24,013 bases of DNA, taken from NCBI GenBank assembly GCA_910584605.1, contig CAJUAW010000002.1:17383-41395 (forward strand), given 5' to 3'. Shown here piece after piece: positions 7,001 to 14,746 of this stretch. Made by a program: the position numbers and the translations under genes. Numbering within the stretch: the stretch's first letter is position 1; every line of letters begins with the position of its first letter. Below the pieces are notes generated by a model that was not told the DNA's origin, did not search any database, and worked only from the letters and a program-made list of their open reading frames with translations. This stretch comes from an uncultured Oscillospiraceae bacterium (GTDB lineage Bacteria; Bacillota_A; Clostridia; Oscillospirales; Oscillospiraceae).

Positions 7001-10000
7001 CCAGAAGGTGAGACTTTGCACCTCACCGTCCTTAATCAGAATCTTCTGCGGAGTGCCGTCCAGCACGAACCCATCTACCGTTTTGATCTCGCGGGCGATC
7101 ACCGTAGTGCCGGGCTCCACATCAGACAGCACGATCTCTCCAGCCTTGTTTGTGTAGTAGATTCCGTCATCGGGACCCACCGCCGCGCCGCTGCCGTCGA
7201 TCACCTTGAATGCGACCCCGGAAAGAGGCTCATTCTCGGTGCCCTCGATGAACTTGCGGATAATGAGGGTCGTGCCGGGCGTGTTGTAAAAATGGAGCGT
7301 TTGAACGTCATTGGGGTTGACCACTACCGTCTGCGTTTTTTCGTTGGGGTCGATGGTGTAGCCGGGAATGGTCTTGACTTCGGTTACCACCAGCGCGCCT
7401 ACCACCCCGTTGATGGTGATTTTACCGTCCCGGTCGGTCATATAGATGCCGTTGCTGCTGATCTGGCCGTTTTCGTCGGGGACGAACTCACCGGTGGCGG
7501 TCGTCACCTTGAAGGTCACGCCGGCCAGGGGCTTATTGGTGACGGAATCCCGTTTGTCGATGACCAGTGCGCCAGCCTTGGAATTTTTCACAATCACCGT
7601 TTGAGTGTCGCCGTTGGGGCCAATCACCACGTTTGTGGAGGGATTGTCGATCACATATCCGCCGTTCGGCGCCTTGATTTCGGACAGTACATACGCCCCT
7701 GGGGCGAGGTTGGAGATGCGGATCTCACCTTGGCTATCTGTGGTGAAAATCCCATTTTGGGTGAGCGTACTGGTGCCAATCACACCGTCCAGGCCCACCT
7801 CGCAGCCAGCCGCCGTTGTGATACGGAACTCCGCGCCGGGAAGCGGCTTGTTGGTCAGGCTGTCCCGTTTCTGGACAATGAGCTGGCCCTTGGGCTGGTT
7901 TTTCATGGTCACGCTGACCGTCTTTCCCGCCTGGATCACAGCGGTCTGGGACTGGGTGTCGATCAGGAATCCAGCGGGGGCTTTGGTTTCGGTGATGACA
8001 ACGCTCTTGCCGGGGGTCAGGCCCTCGATGCGCACCTCGCCGTTTTCATCTGAGCGGTAGACCCCGTTGGAATCGCCAATGAGGCTGCCATCGGAGTAGG
8101 TCACCTTGAACTCCGCGTTCGCCAGGGTCACGCTGGGATTGACACTGCACACCTTCCGGATCAGAAGGGAGCCGGTGGGCTGGTTGCGGAACTCCAGGGT
8201 CTTGGTCTCGTTGGACTCGATCTTGACCGTCTGCGGCACATCGTCTAAAATGTAACCGGGACGGGTACGGGTCTCCTTCACGACCAGCGTCGTGCCCGGC
8301 ATGATGTCGGACACCAGGATCGTACCCGCGCTGTCAGTGGTAAAGTAGCCGTTGCCGTTTCCTACCACACTGCCGTCGCTGGTGGTGATATAAAATTGAA
8401 TGTCGCTCAGCGGCTCACGAGAGATGCTGTCAATTTTCTTGACCAGGAGGGAGCCGTACTTGCTGTTGGTAAAGGTAAGAGTGATGCAGTCCTGCTCCTT
8501 GCCGCTGATGTAGGCGGTCTGCGGGGCGGTGTCCATGACGTACCCATGGGGCGCCGAGATTTCCTCGCAAACATATGTTCCAGCCTCCAACCCGGTGATG
8601 ACGATGTTCCCGTTGCTGGAGGTCTGATATTCCCCGATGATAGTGCCGCCGCTGCCGGAGGTCCCGCCCAGGTAGCGGACGCGGAACCAGGCGTTTGCCA
8701 GAGGGGCCCCAGTGTCGGAATCAATTTTCCGGATGACGAGAGCGGACTTGGGAATATTTTCAAAGGTCACCTCAACCGAGGTGTCGTGCTCGATATAGAT
8801 GGTCTGCTCGGAGGGCTCTTTGAGCATGAAGCCGGAGGGCGGTTCCACCTCGACGATTTTGTACCACCCAGTATCCAAGTTGTCCAGGTGGATGATCCCG
8901 TTTTCGTCCGAGTAGTAGAAGCTGTTGGTGAGCTGCTGATAGGTGCCGTTCTGGTTCTTGTCCTTGGACACCCAGATTTCAAATTTAGCGCCCTTAATTC
9001 CGTCACCGACGATAGAATCCACCTTATAGATGGTGAGACCGGGCTTCTTCTCATTCTCGATGGAGACCTCAGTGGTCTTGCCGGGCCGCAGATAGACCTC
9101 GTGGGGCGTGGTATCCAGGATGTACCCGGCCGGGGCCTGTTTTTCCGTGATGATATAGTACCCTTCGGTGAGGTGCTTCTGAGGGACCGTAATCTCACCG
9201 TTTGCGTTTACCGGGAAGTCCCCGATCTTTACCCCGGCCTTGGTCTTGACCTCAAAGATCGCGCCGGTCAGATGCTTGCCGTTGATGTCCACCTTCACGA
9301 TTTTCAAGGTGGGCCGCTGGTAGTTCTGGAACTCCACCTGGGCCTCCTTGTTGGGGAACAGCGTCACCGTCTGAGGGGTAGTGTCCAGGATGTAATTCTC
9401 CGGAACACTCTGCTCAATTACAGTGAACACCCCGGGCAAGAGGTCGGTGATGACCACCTTCCCATCCGGCCCGGTGGGCTTGGTGGTGATGGTGGGGCCG
9501 TCCGCGCCCCGCAGCGTGAAGGTAACGCCGGGAATGGGATCACCGGTGTCCTTGTCCCGTTTGCTGATAATCAAGCTGGGCCGCTTGTCGTTGCTCAGAC
9601 GCAGCTCGGAAACCTTACCGGGGGACAGCTCCACATGGTACTCGGTCTTGTCCAGGATGTGATCCGGCAGCGTGGAGGTTTCTACCACAGAATAAATTCC
9701 AGGCTCCAGGTCCTCCACGAAAATCTCACCGCCGTTTTGGGTGGTGCGGTCGATGGAGTGGCTGGCGTCCCCGATGGGGGTGATTTTGAAGGTAACGCCG
9801 TCCAGAGGCGTCCCGTCCGCGCTGGTCTTTACCAGCCGCAGGCCGGGCTTTTTTGTGTTGGTGAACACGAACTCCGCCGTGTCATTGGCCCGGAGATGGA
9901 TGATGCGCTGGGCGTTGTCAATGACATAGCCCGCACACTCCAGTTCAACCACTTCGTAGGAGCCCTCGGGCAGCTTGCTCAGGTCGATCTCGCCCCTGCT

Positions 10001-13000
10001 GTCTGTGACGAACTCCTTGGGGCCGTAGCTTCCATCCACAGCCCGAATACTGAATTTTACGCCGGGGATGGTCTTGGAGGGGTCGGCGCTGTCCACCTTC
10101 ACCAGCTTCATGCCGGGCAGCACATCGTTGAAGAAAAACAGCTCCTTGACGCCGCAGCCGGCGGTCAGCTCGATCTCCTGGGGAGCCGTATCCTTGATAT
10201 GGCTGTCGTCCCCGGTGTCTACCTCGACCGCCCGATAGGTGCCGGGTTCGATGCCGGTCAGCAGGATCTCACCGCTGCCGTTCGTCTCATAGTGGCCCAG
10301 GGAAACGCCGTCGCGGAAAATCTCAAAGGTGACGCCGCTCATGGGCTTGTGGCTCTGCCGGTCATATTTCAGGATTTTCAAACCGACCTTCGCCAGATTT
10401 TTGAACACCAGCGGGCCAGCCGGAATGGGATTGCCGTTGGCGTCCAGCTCCAGCTTGATCTGCTGCACTTCGGTGGTAGGCTCGTAATTGGGGGGCGGAA
10501 TCAGCTCTGTCACGGCATATTCTCCGGGCTTGATGTACTTACCAGCCGCCTCGGTGGGGTCCCACCACTGGACGCTCTCCAGCACGCCGGCTTCATCGGT
10601 GTCAAACTCATAGACGCCGTTGGTGACGGAGGAGAACTTAAAGGTGGCGGGGCCGACCCCAGCGTTGGTCAGCGCGTCCCGCTTAAACAGGAGCGCCTTT
10701 CCGGGCTCAGGGATGCCGCCGTTCTCAATGCCGCTGGCGGGGCCAACCTGGGCCGCGCCTGCCTGAGTGGAGTTCTCCGGGGCCTTGCAGGTCACGGGAA
10801 TGGGGGCGGCCAGCGGGGTACAGCCGGCGGGAGCTCTGGTCTCCTTGACATACAGCGTGACGCTCCCGCCATCCTCGACGATGTTGGGGACGGATGTGCT
10901 CGCCGTCCCGTCGGAGCCGGTGGTCATCACGGCCAGAGGGGTCCCGGTGCAGGAGGGGTCCGCATAGACGGAGAACTCCGCGCCGGAGAGGGGCTGCTTA
11001 TCTTTTGCCGCGATTTTCTTCAGCTTCAGATAGACGGGCTTTTTCTCCGTGATGGTCGTGCCATTGGTGAATGTCACCTTGGACGCGCCGCCGCTGCTGA
11101 TAAACTTTTTGGCGGACATATCGGCGGTGCCGCCGGTGCCGCTAATATTGGTCAGCTGGGAGGAGTCATCCTCATGCACCTCAAATCGGAAGGAGGCGTC
11201 CGCATCAAAGACAATACGGATCGTTTCATCGGCTTTCAGGGAAAATCTCAGACCATTGCCAGTGTTAATCACCTGATCCGTACAATCTGTGTTATTTTTC
11301 CTTGCTGTATAGTTGGAGGGACTTCCCGCAGTATAGGTTACAGTGAAGCTCCATGTCTTGCCAGCGGGAATAGATGCCCCAGACTTCTTGGTGACTTCCA
11401 GGGAAGTCCCTGTGGGCTCCGGCCGCTCAAAGTTGAAGGGGGACAGGATGTGCAGGCCATAGGAACGCCGCTCGGTAAAGATCGTATCCCGGATCTTGGC
11501 GGCCTTCGTGATGCTGTCCACAAAGCTGTCCGCCTCGGTATAGCCGTTGGTGGAGCACAGCTCCTCGCCGGTGGGAGTGCCGTCCCCGTTCAGGGGATAC
11601 TCCAGGAACTGGCCCTTGGACTGCCGCATCCACTGCGCCATGTTGCGGATGGTGGAGGACTGGTCCCGAATCAGGCTGCCCTTGACGGCCGCTTCATTGT
11701 TGTAGAGCGTATAGGCCATCATTTCCCGCAGGGTATAGGCGCGGCGAACACCGTCGGGGTCAACGAACACGCCGCCTGTCTCAATGATGATCCGGTACTT
11801 GGTCCGCAGGTTGCCGCTGGCGTCATGGACGTACTCAGACCACTTGGCGATGGCGTCATCCTTGCTCCAGCCGGTTCCGCTGCTGTTCTCACTCAACCGG
11901 CCCAGCAGGTACAGGAAAGCGTCATTGGGCTTGTAGACTTTATATAGGTTGCCAGGGGTCACAGGCTGGGGATCGGTGCCCCACATGGAGGTGTAGTCGC
12001 CGTCAATCCAGCTGGCAGACCACTTGGAGCTGTTGCAGTGGAACATCTGCTCCTTCTGCTGGTCGGTGATCCCGGATTCCCTCTGAAATTCATCTGCCGT
12101 GGTGACCCAACGCTGATTGTAGCCGCTGGTGGCGTCATAGGAATAAACGCCGCCCGTTCCACCTGCCATCATCTGGGCCGCGTTGGAGCCCCTGCCGTTG
12201 TACTGCATGGCACTGGAATTAAACCATGTGATTTTGCTCCGGCACTGTTCCGCAGTCCAGTTTTCATAGGTGCCGTCGCTCCAAACGACATTGAGGGGGG
12301 TGCCGACTACGTGCCAGGTGCTGTAATCGTTGTTGCCGATATCCTTTACCACGCCCTCGGGGAACTCGATCAGGGTAAACCGCAAAAAGGTTCTTTCAGG
12401 GTCAGTACTCCAGTCAACATTGCTGGTGGTGGGCTTCTGACCGCCGGGACTGCCGGGATTGAGGCCGCCAGTTCCGCCGGTGGGATTGGAGCTGCTTGCT
12501 TTGATGGGAGCCCGCTTGATACCGCTCGCGCACAGCTCAGTCAGCGTCGTATAGGGAATGACGCTGTAAGCCCGGTCAATGGCGTTGGACAGCTCGTACC
12601 GGAGCAGCCCCAGTGTATCATCCGGGGCATCATACTCCGTCCAGTCCTCATACTTGGGATAGACTGCGCCATCCAGCGTGTACTGGTACAGCTGGCCGGC
12701 GTCGCCCTTAGCCCGGTGGATGCTGATATCCTGCCTGGACTGCTGAACGACCAATGTATCGCCGTCCGACATAGCCTCCCGCTGGAGCTGGGCCAGCTGT
12801 TCAGCAAAAGCGAAGTTGCCGGCAATGACGTACTCATACCGGCTCAGCCTGGACGAAAACTGCCTTCCGCCGTCCCGCTTGTAGGCGATGCCGGGCAGGA
12901 TGTCAGGCAGGTTGACAAGGATATCCTCCTTATCCACCCAGCCGGTCTTTCCAAGTTTGCCGCCTTCCCAGCCGGTCACGCTGCCGCTGTCATCAACGGC

Positions 13001-13345
13001 CAGACCGACTTTGACGCGCTCGCCGCCGCTGTACTCCAGCAGGGCGAAGGGGAGGGGGGCCGCCCCGCCCGAGGCAGGGATGGTGGTGGTCTGCGTGCTG
13101 CCGCTCTCAGTGCTGTAAACGGTCAGCGGTTGGTGTGTGCCGTTCCAGCCAGTGGCGCCGGCGATGTTGACCTCGAAATCACCGGTGGGGGCGTAAACGG
13201 GGGTGCTGGCCGCTGAGCCAGCCGATGTCCTCTCAGCGGCGAATGCGGTGGCCGGGAGCATTCCAGCCACGGTGATCACCGCCAACAGGCCGGAAAGGGC
13301 TCGCCTCCACTTGTTTTTGATGCTCTGGGAGAGAGATTTCAACAT
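4094..13345 (-). CDS. Giant SpaA/Cna_B-repeat surface protein ending in LPKTGY
   Basis: This 3083-residue secreted protein has four parts. A signal peptide covers residues 1-36 (hydrophobic core, ATAFA cleavage site). A non-repetitive head spans about 38-770, with a Gly/Pro-rich linker near 290-305. About 22 tandem SpaA/Cna_B-type repeats of roughly 97 residues span about 771-2900. A non-repeat beta-rich domain resembling DUF11-type folds spans about 2905-3070. Each repeat shows the family pattern: a starting strand ending in K, a V-x-E followed by a PxGY turn, and a final F-x-N strand, which fits Lys-Asn isopeptide cross-links. A Gly/Ser/Thr linker interrupts the repeats near 6370-6450. The chain stops one residue after LPKTG, with no hydrophobic segment or basic tail. 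An AAGGAGG site lies 8 bases before the ATG. It is the last gene of the transfer/surface array. It is probably a fibrous adhesin or pilin-like fibre; ligand and anchoring are unknown. Confidence 0.88.
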   Translation of the reverse strand: MLKSLSQSIKNKWRRALSGLLAVITVAGMLPATAFAAERTSAGSAASTPVYAPTGDFEVNIAGATGWNGTHQPLTVYSTESGSTQTTTIPASGGAAPLPFALLEYSGGERVKVGLAVDDSGSVTGWEGGKLGKTGWVDKEDILVNLPDILPGIAYKRDGGRQFSSRLSRYEYVIAGNFAFAEQLAQLQREAMSDGDTLVVQQSRQDISIHRAKGDAGQLYQYTLDGAVYPKYEDWTEYDAPDDTLGLLRYELSNAIDRAYSVIPYTTLTELCASGIKRAPIKASSSNPTGGTGGLNPGSPGGQKPTTSNVDWSTDPERTFLRFTLIEFPEGVVKDIGNNDYSTWHVVGTPLNVVWSDGTYENWTAEQCRSKITWFNSSAMQYNGRGSNAAQMMAGGTGGVYSYDATSGYNQRWVTTADEFQRESGITDQQKEQMFHCNSSKWSASWIDGDYTSMWGTDPQPVTPGNLYKVYKPNDAFLYLLGRLSENSSGTGWSKDDAIAKWSEYVHDASGNLRTKYRIIIETGGVFVDPDGVRRAYTLREMMAYTLYNNEAAVKGSLIRDQSSTIRNMAQWMRQSKGQFLEYPLNGDGTPTGEELCSTNGYTEADSFVDSITKAAKIRDTIFTERRSYGLHILSPFNFERPEPTGTSLEVTKKSGASIPAGKTWSFTVTYTAGSPSNYTARKNNTDCTDQVINTGNGLRFSLKADETIRIVFDADASFRFEVHEDDSSQLTNISGTGGTADMSAKKFISSGGASKVTFTNGTTITEKKPVYLKLKKIAAKDKQPLSGAEFSVYADPSCTGTPLAVMTTGSDGTASTSVPNIVEDGGSVTLYVKETRAPAGCTPLAAPIPVTCKAPENSTQAGAAQVGPASGIENGGIPEPGKALLFKRDALTNAGVGPATFKFSSVTNGVYEFDTDEAGVLESVQWWDPTEAAGKYIKPGEYAVTELIPPPNYEPTTEVQQIKLELDANGNPIPAGPLVFKNLAKVGLKILKYDRQSHKPMSGVTFEIFRDGVSLGHYETNGSGEILLTGIEPGTYRAVEVDTGDDSHIKDTAPQEIELTAGCGVKELFFFNDVLPGMKLVKVDSADPSKTIPGVKFSIRAVDGSYGPKEFVTDSRGEIDLSKLPEGSYEVVELECAGYVIDNAQRIIHLRANDTAEFVFTNTKKPGLRLVKTSADGTPLDGVTFKITPIGDASHSIDRTTQNGGEIFVEDLEPGIYSVVETSTLPDHILDKTEYHVELSPGKVSELRLSNDKRPSLIISKRDKDTGDPIPGVTFTLRGADGPTITTKPTGPDGKVVITDLLPGVFTVIEQSVPENYILDTTPQTVTLFPNKEAQVEFQNYQRPTLKIVKVDINGKHLTGAIFEVKTKAGVKIGDFPVNANGEITVPQKHLTEGYYIITEKQAPAGYILDTTPHEVYLRPGKTTEVSIENEKKPGLTIYKVDSIVGDGIKGAKFEIWVSKDKNQNGTYQQLTNSFYYSDENGIIHLDNLDTGWYKIVEVEPPSGFMLKEPSEQTIYIEHDTSVEVTFENIPKSALVIRKIDSDTGAPLANAWFRVRYLGGTSGSGGTIIGEYQTSSNGNIVITGLEAGTYVCEEISAPHGYVMDTAPQTAYISGKEQDCITLTFTNSKYGSLLVKKIDSISREPLSDIQFYITTSDGSVVGNGNGYFTTDSAGTILVSDIMPGTTLVVKETRTRPGYILDDVPQTVKIESNETKTLEFRNQPTGSLLIRKVCSVNPSVTLANAEFKVTYSDGSLIGDSNGVYRSDENGEVRIEGLTPGKSVVITETKAPAGFLIDTQSQTAVIQAGKTVSVTMKNQPKGQLIVQKRDSLTNKPLPGAEFRITTAAGCEVGLDGVIGTSTLTQNGIFTTDSQGEIRISNLAPGAYVLSEIKAPNGGYVIDNPSTNVVIGPNGDTQTVIVKNSKAGALVIDKRDSVTNKPLAGVTFKVTTATGEFVPDENGQISSNGIYMTDRDGKITINGVVGALVVTEVKTIPGYTIDPNEKTQTVVVNPNDVQTLHFYNTPGTTLIIRKFIEGTENEPLSGVAFKVIDGSGAAVGPDDGIYYTNKAGEIVLSDVEPGTTVIAREIKTVDGFVLDGTPQKILIKDGEVQSLTFWNKRAGTLLIEKLDSVTKAPLMGAQFKVVYADGRVVDTEGGKLSSNGIYITDSNGQIKITNVTGTIVVTEEKCPDGYVLGSNDKSQTVVVNPQDTQTLRFYNDPLCSLTLTKRDSVTGKPVPNTEFTVRDGNGNLIGRYTTGRDGTVTVTGLVPGSTVVVTESKVPQGYVLNPTPQTITLKNGTGNSVVSGGSTGNTGGSTGSTGTGGGNNLDFENDPTTTLTIQKFVEGTDNQPMKGVEFLVTDSSGAVVGPNNGYYYTDKDGRITISNLEPGTTITARETKTLAGFILDGTPQSIKIKVGEGQTMTFWNKKAGGLVITKLDAVSKEPLAGVRFKLTYSDGTNVDQDGGKVSTNGIYVTDSNGQINVQGVTGTIIATEIETIPGYIIDPNTKSQTVKVNADDTQYLTFYNTPTQTLVIQKLVEGSKDQGLAGVEFLVTDSSGAFVGPNNGIYKTDKYGRITISDLKPGAVITAKETKALDGYVLDSTPQSIEIKSGEVQTLMFYNTPVGGLELIKVSESDKSQRIKGVTFEIRRMDGGLVDTITTGDNGRVFLPMDAGDYYAVEIEAAEGFKIDSTPHYFTVQDGKTTTLTVTNAPFSGIIIHKVNSVTGEGIYDVKFLVYDQNKNPIGEYSTDNEGYIYIDDLTVQGKGKLFIRELEAAPGYELDKEYKTVYVQPGKTIEIEWKNTPITGQFQIHKYAAEYNEVTGTPAGAPLQGAVYEISEARSGKVVDYITTDARGVAASKPLPLGRYKIVEVTAPAYWQVSGTVFDETLEYSGQIIKVSDYDKPSNLGVVITKRGNAEALAGSQMRYDFTVANTSNVPLENYYWHDRIPTDAARATIFTTGTYSARLNYRILYKTNYSATYQVLASNLITSSNYSFSLNAIPTQAGEYVTDIYLDFGKVPVGFQSVANPTLTVQVLGTVANGYQIVNRADVGGKYQGTWQTAQATWVTIVRKLTPNIPLPKTGY
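4643..11035 (-). repeat. Tandem array of about 22 SpaA/Cna_B-type repeat units
   Basis: The coding sequence here is an array of units of about 290 bases. I counted 22 by their opening strands (for example KLKKIAAKDKQ, LVIRKIDSDTG, LIVQKRDSLTN). Early units (about 7100-11035) are diverged. Units 13-19 (about 5480-7590) fall into two alternating types: type A opens with K-[FL]-[IV]-E-G and contains VGP-[DN]-[DN]-G, and type B opens with K-x-D-[SA]-V and contains SNGIY or TNGIY with TDxxG. The order B-A-B-C-linker-A-B-A suggests recent block duplication. Array length is likely to vary between strains and is prone to collapse in short-read assemblies. Confidence 0.85.
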
Positions 13346-13383
13346 TAAGCGTTTCCTCCTTAATCAATTTGTGAGCACAAAGG

Positions 13384-13437
13384 AAGGACTGCACATCATC
13401 GTGCAGTCCTTTGACTTTTGGCCGCAGCTCTGCGGCC
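13384..13437 (-). terminator. Two tandem hairpins in the leader of the giant gene (terminator or attenuator)
   Basis: In the 160-base gap between the SLH gene and the giant gene, a perfect 11-bp stem with a 6-base loop (AAGGACTGCAC at 13384-13394 with its complement at 13401-13411) is preceded, in the direction of transcription, by a second hairpin with a 7-bp stem and 4-base loop (13420-13437). In minus-strand RNA the 11-bp stem is followed by a pyrimidine-biased but not pure U run, about 40 bases before the start codon. No promoter is visible after it, so read-through must supply the giant gene. I infer partial termination, attenuation or a processing site. Confidence 0.5.
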
Positions 13438-13505
13438 AGGACGATTCGGTTTGGGGATCGGTGGTTTTTGATGCGCGTTTGCCCTCCCTTGGGCGGTCAG
13501 ACCTG

Positions 13506-14675
13506 TCAGTTGAGGGCATCTGAGGACCACGCCCCCGCGCTGTTTCCGGTATAGGCCACATCCTCCGGGTAGCGGGTCCATGCCTCAAGGCGGTAGGCCC
13601 TGTTTTCGCCCCGGTAGCTATCTAAGTTGTTTTTGCTGTACTGGCTCTCCTGATTCGGCCAACGGATGATCCCGCCGTGGTTGCCGTCGGTTTCATGAAA
13701 TGCATGGATTTCATCAGGAGATTCCAGTGCAACCGACACGTGCCAAATAGAGTTGTCACTATTTCGCACCCAGAAGAGGATGTCTCCAGGTCGAATCTGT
13801 GACAGGTCCTCCACTCTGCGGCCGGGGTTGGTCTTGTCCCCAAAAATGAGAGAGCTGACCATGGAGGCGTAGCCGCTGCATCCGTAATACTCGCTCACCC
13901 AGTAGACGTCCATGATACGGTTGGCGGCGGTGCTGGGCACCTCGTTTTTGTGGGTGCCCGGAGTATTGTGCGTCCCCCAAACCGTGCCATGGGGCCACTC
14001 CTTCTCGATCTGGCGCAGGAGCTCCAGCACATTCTCTTCTGTCACAGGCTTTCCGTTGCTTAGATAGCCGTCCCCGGTGTTCTGACTGGCAGAGGGCGTA
14101 TCCCCAGGATGTCTACCAGTCAGCGCCCGGTAGATCAGCACCGCCATCTCGCCCCGGGTGATGCTTTCCGCATGGGCGGTGGGTTCGTCAATCCAGCCCA
14201 GGCCAAGGGCATAGGAACAGGCGGTTCCGTAGCTCCAGACGCTGCCTTCCCCGTCCATAATGCCGCTGGCCCGCAGGATCACCGTGCAGGCCGCCGCGGG
14301 AGTTACCGGGTCGGCCGCCCCATAATGGAGCTTGTCATATCCGGCCACCAGATTGTTCCGGACGCAGTAGCCCACATAAAGCTTGGCCCAGGCGGGGACA
14401 TCTACGAATTTGCAGCCCCGCTCGTAGTAGGCGGTATTGGCCTGCAACTCCTCCACTCCGCCGCGAAACCGGGTGAGCAGGACGGCCAGCTCGGCGCGGT
14501 TCAGGCTGGAGGCCAGATTCATGTTCCCGTTCTGGTCCCCAACCATGATGCCCCGCTCCCGCACATAGTCGGCTGCGGCCTCCTGGTCGGAGGGCGGACT
14601 TGCGGCCGCCGCAGGGATGACCAGCCCCAGGCAGAGTGTGACAGCCAGCCCGATCATAAAAAGTTTTTTCCTCAT
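13506..14675 (-). CDS. Secreted SLH-domain protein with C-terminal NlpC/P60-like domain
   Basis: This 389-residue protein has a signal peptide (residues 1-25, PAAAA site), two to three S-layer-homology-type repeats (about 27-70, 88-135 and 150-188; the FVDVPAWAKLYV segment near 90 is characteristic), a linker, and a C-terminal domain (about 215-370) with NlpC/P60 hallmarks. These hallmarks are C266 in YYGCSGYASMV, RPGDILFW at about 295-302, and H312 in WHVSVAL. SLH repeats normally bind secondary wall polymers, which would hold the protein on the cell surface, and NlpC/P60 enzymes cleave peptidoglycan peptides. The third catalytic residue is not obvious, so activity is not certain. The start has GGAGG (14684-14688) 8 bases upstream and its own promoter. 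The gene lies between the sortase and giant-fibre genes, suggesting a role in placing or assembling the fibre, or in local wall opening during mating. Confidence 0.8.
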   Translation of the reverse strand: MRKKLFMIGLAVTLCLGLVIPAAAASPPSDQEAAADYVRERGIMVGDQNGNMNLASSLNRAELAVLLTRFRGGVEELQANTAYYERGCKFVDVPAWAKLYVGYCVRNNLVAGYDKLHYGAADPVTPAAACTVILRASGIMDGEGSVWSYGTACSYALGLGWIDEPTAHAESITRGEMAVLIYRALTGRHPGDTPSASQNTGDGYLSNGKPVTEENVLELLRQIEKEWPHGTVWGTHNTPGTHKNEVPSTAANRIMDVYWVSEYYGCSGYASMVSSLIFGDKTNPGRRVEDLSQIRPGDILFWVRNSDNSIWHVSVALESPDEIHAFHETDGNHGGIIRWPNQESQYSKNNLDSYRGENRAYRLEAWTRYPEDVAYTGNSAGAWSSDALN

Positions 14676-14679
14676 TGTG

Positions 14680-14733
14680 AAAACCTCCGTTCATATGATT
14701 ATACTACTTTATACGAAAATACACAGAGGTTTT
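14680..14733 (-). promoter_or_regulatory. Inverted repeat that can mask the SLH-gene ribosome site in read-through RNA
   Basis: AAAACCTCCGT (14680-14690) and ACAGAGGTTTT (14723-14733) are inverted copies matching at 10 of 11 positions. In minus-strand RNA all 11 positions pair, one as G-U, and the 3' arm contains the GGAGG ribosome site of the SLH gene. The 5' arm lies upstream of the predicted local transcription start. Only transcripts entering from the sortase gene would therefore contain both arms. Confidence 0.6.
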
Positions 14734-14737
14734 TCAA
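14698..14737 (-). promoter_or_regulatory. Internal promoter before the SLH gene
   Basis: On the minus strand, TTGAAA (14732-14737) lies 18 bases from TATAAA (14708-14713), and a perfect TATAAT lies further downstream at 14698-14703. Either -10 box could serve an AT-rich promoter; the first pair has the better -35. The region is far more AT-rich than its surroundings and sits in the only sizeable gap between the sortase and SLH genes. Confidence 0.6.
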
Positions 14738-14746
14738 CAAGTTTTT

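Noticed and set aside
4514..8053. An 1179-codon open frame on the plus strand opposite the repeat region of the giant gene.
   Set aside because: It is antisense to a protein with clear signal peptide and repeat domains, has no recognisable domain, and arises because repeated GC-rich codons suppress stops on the opposite strand. The similar frame at 8396-11947 is rejected for the same reason.
13203..13588. Small open frames across the leader of the giant gene on both strands.
   Set aside because: They cross strong hairpins, have no recognisable domain, and overlap the ends of real genes; only the tail of one was kept as a possible leader-peptide idea.
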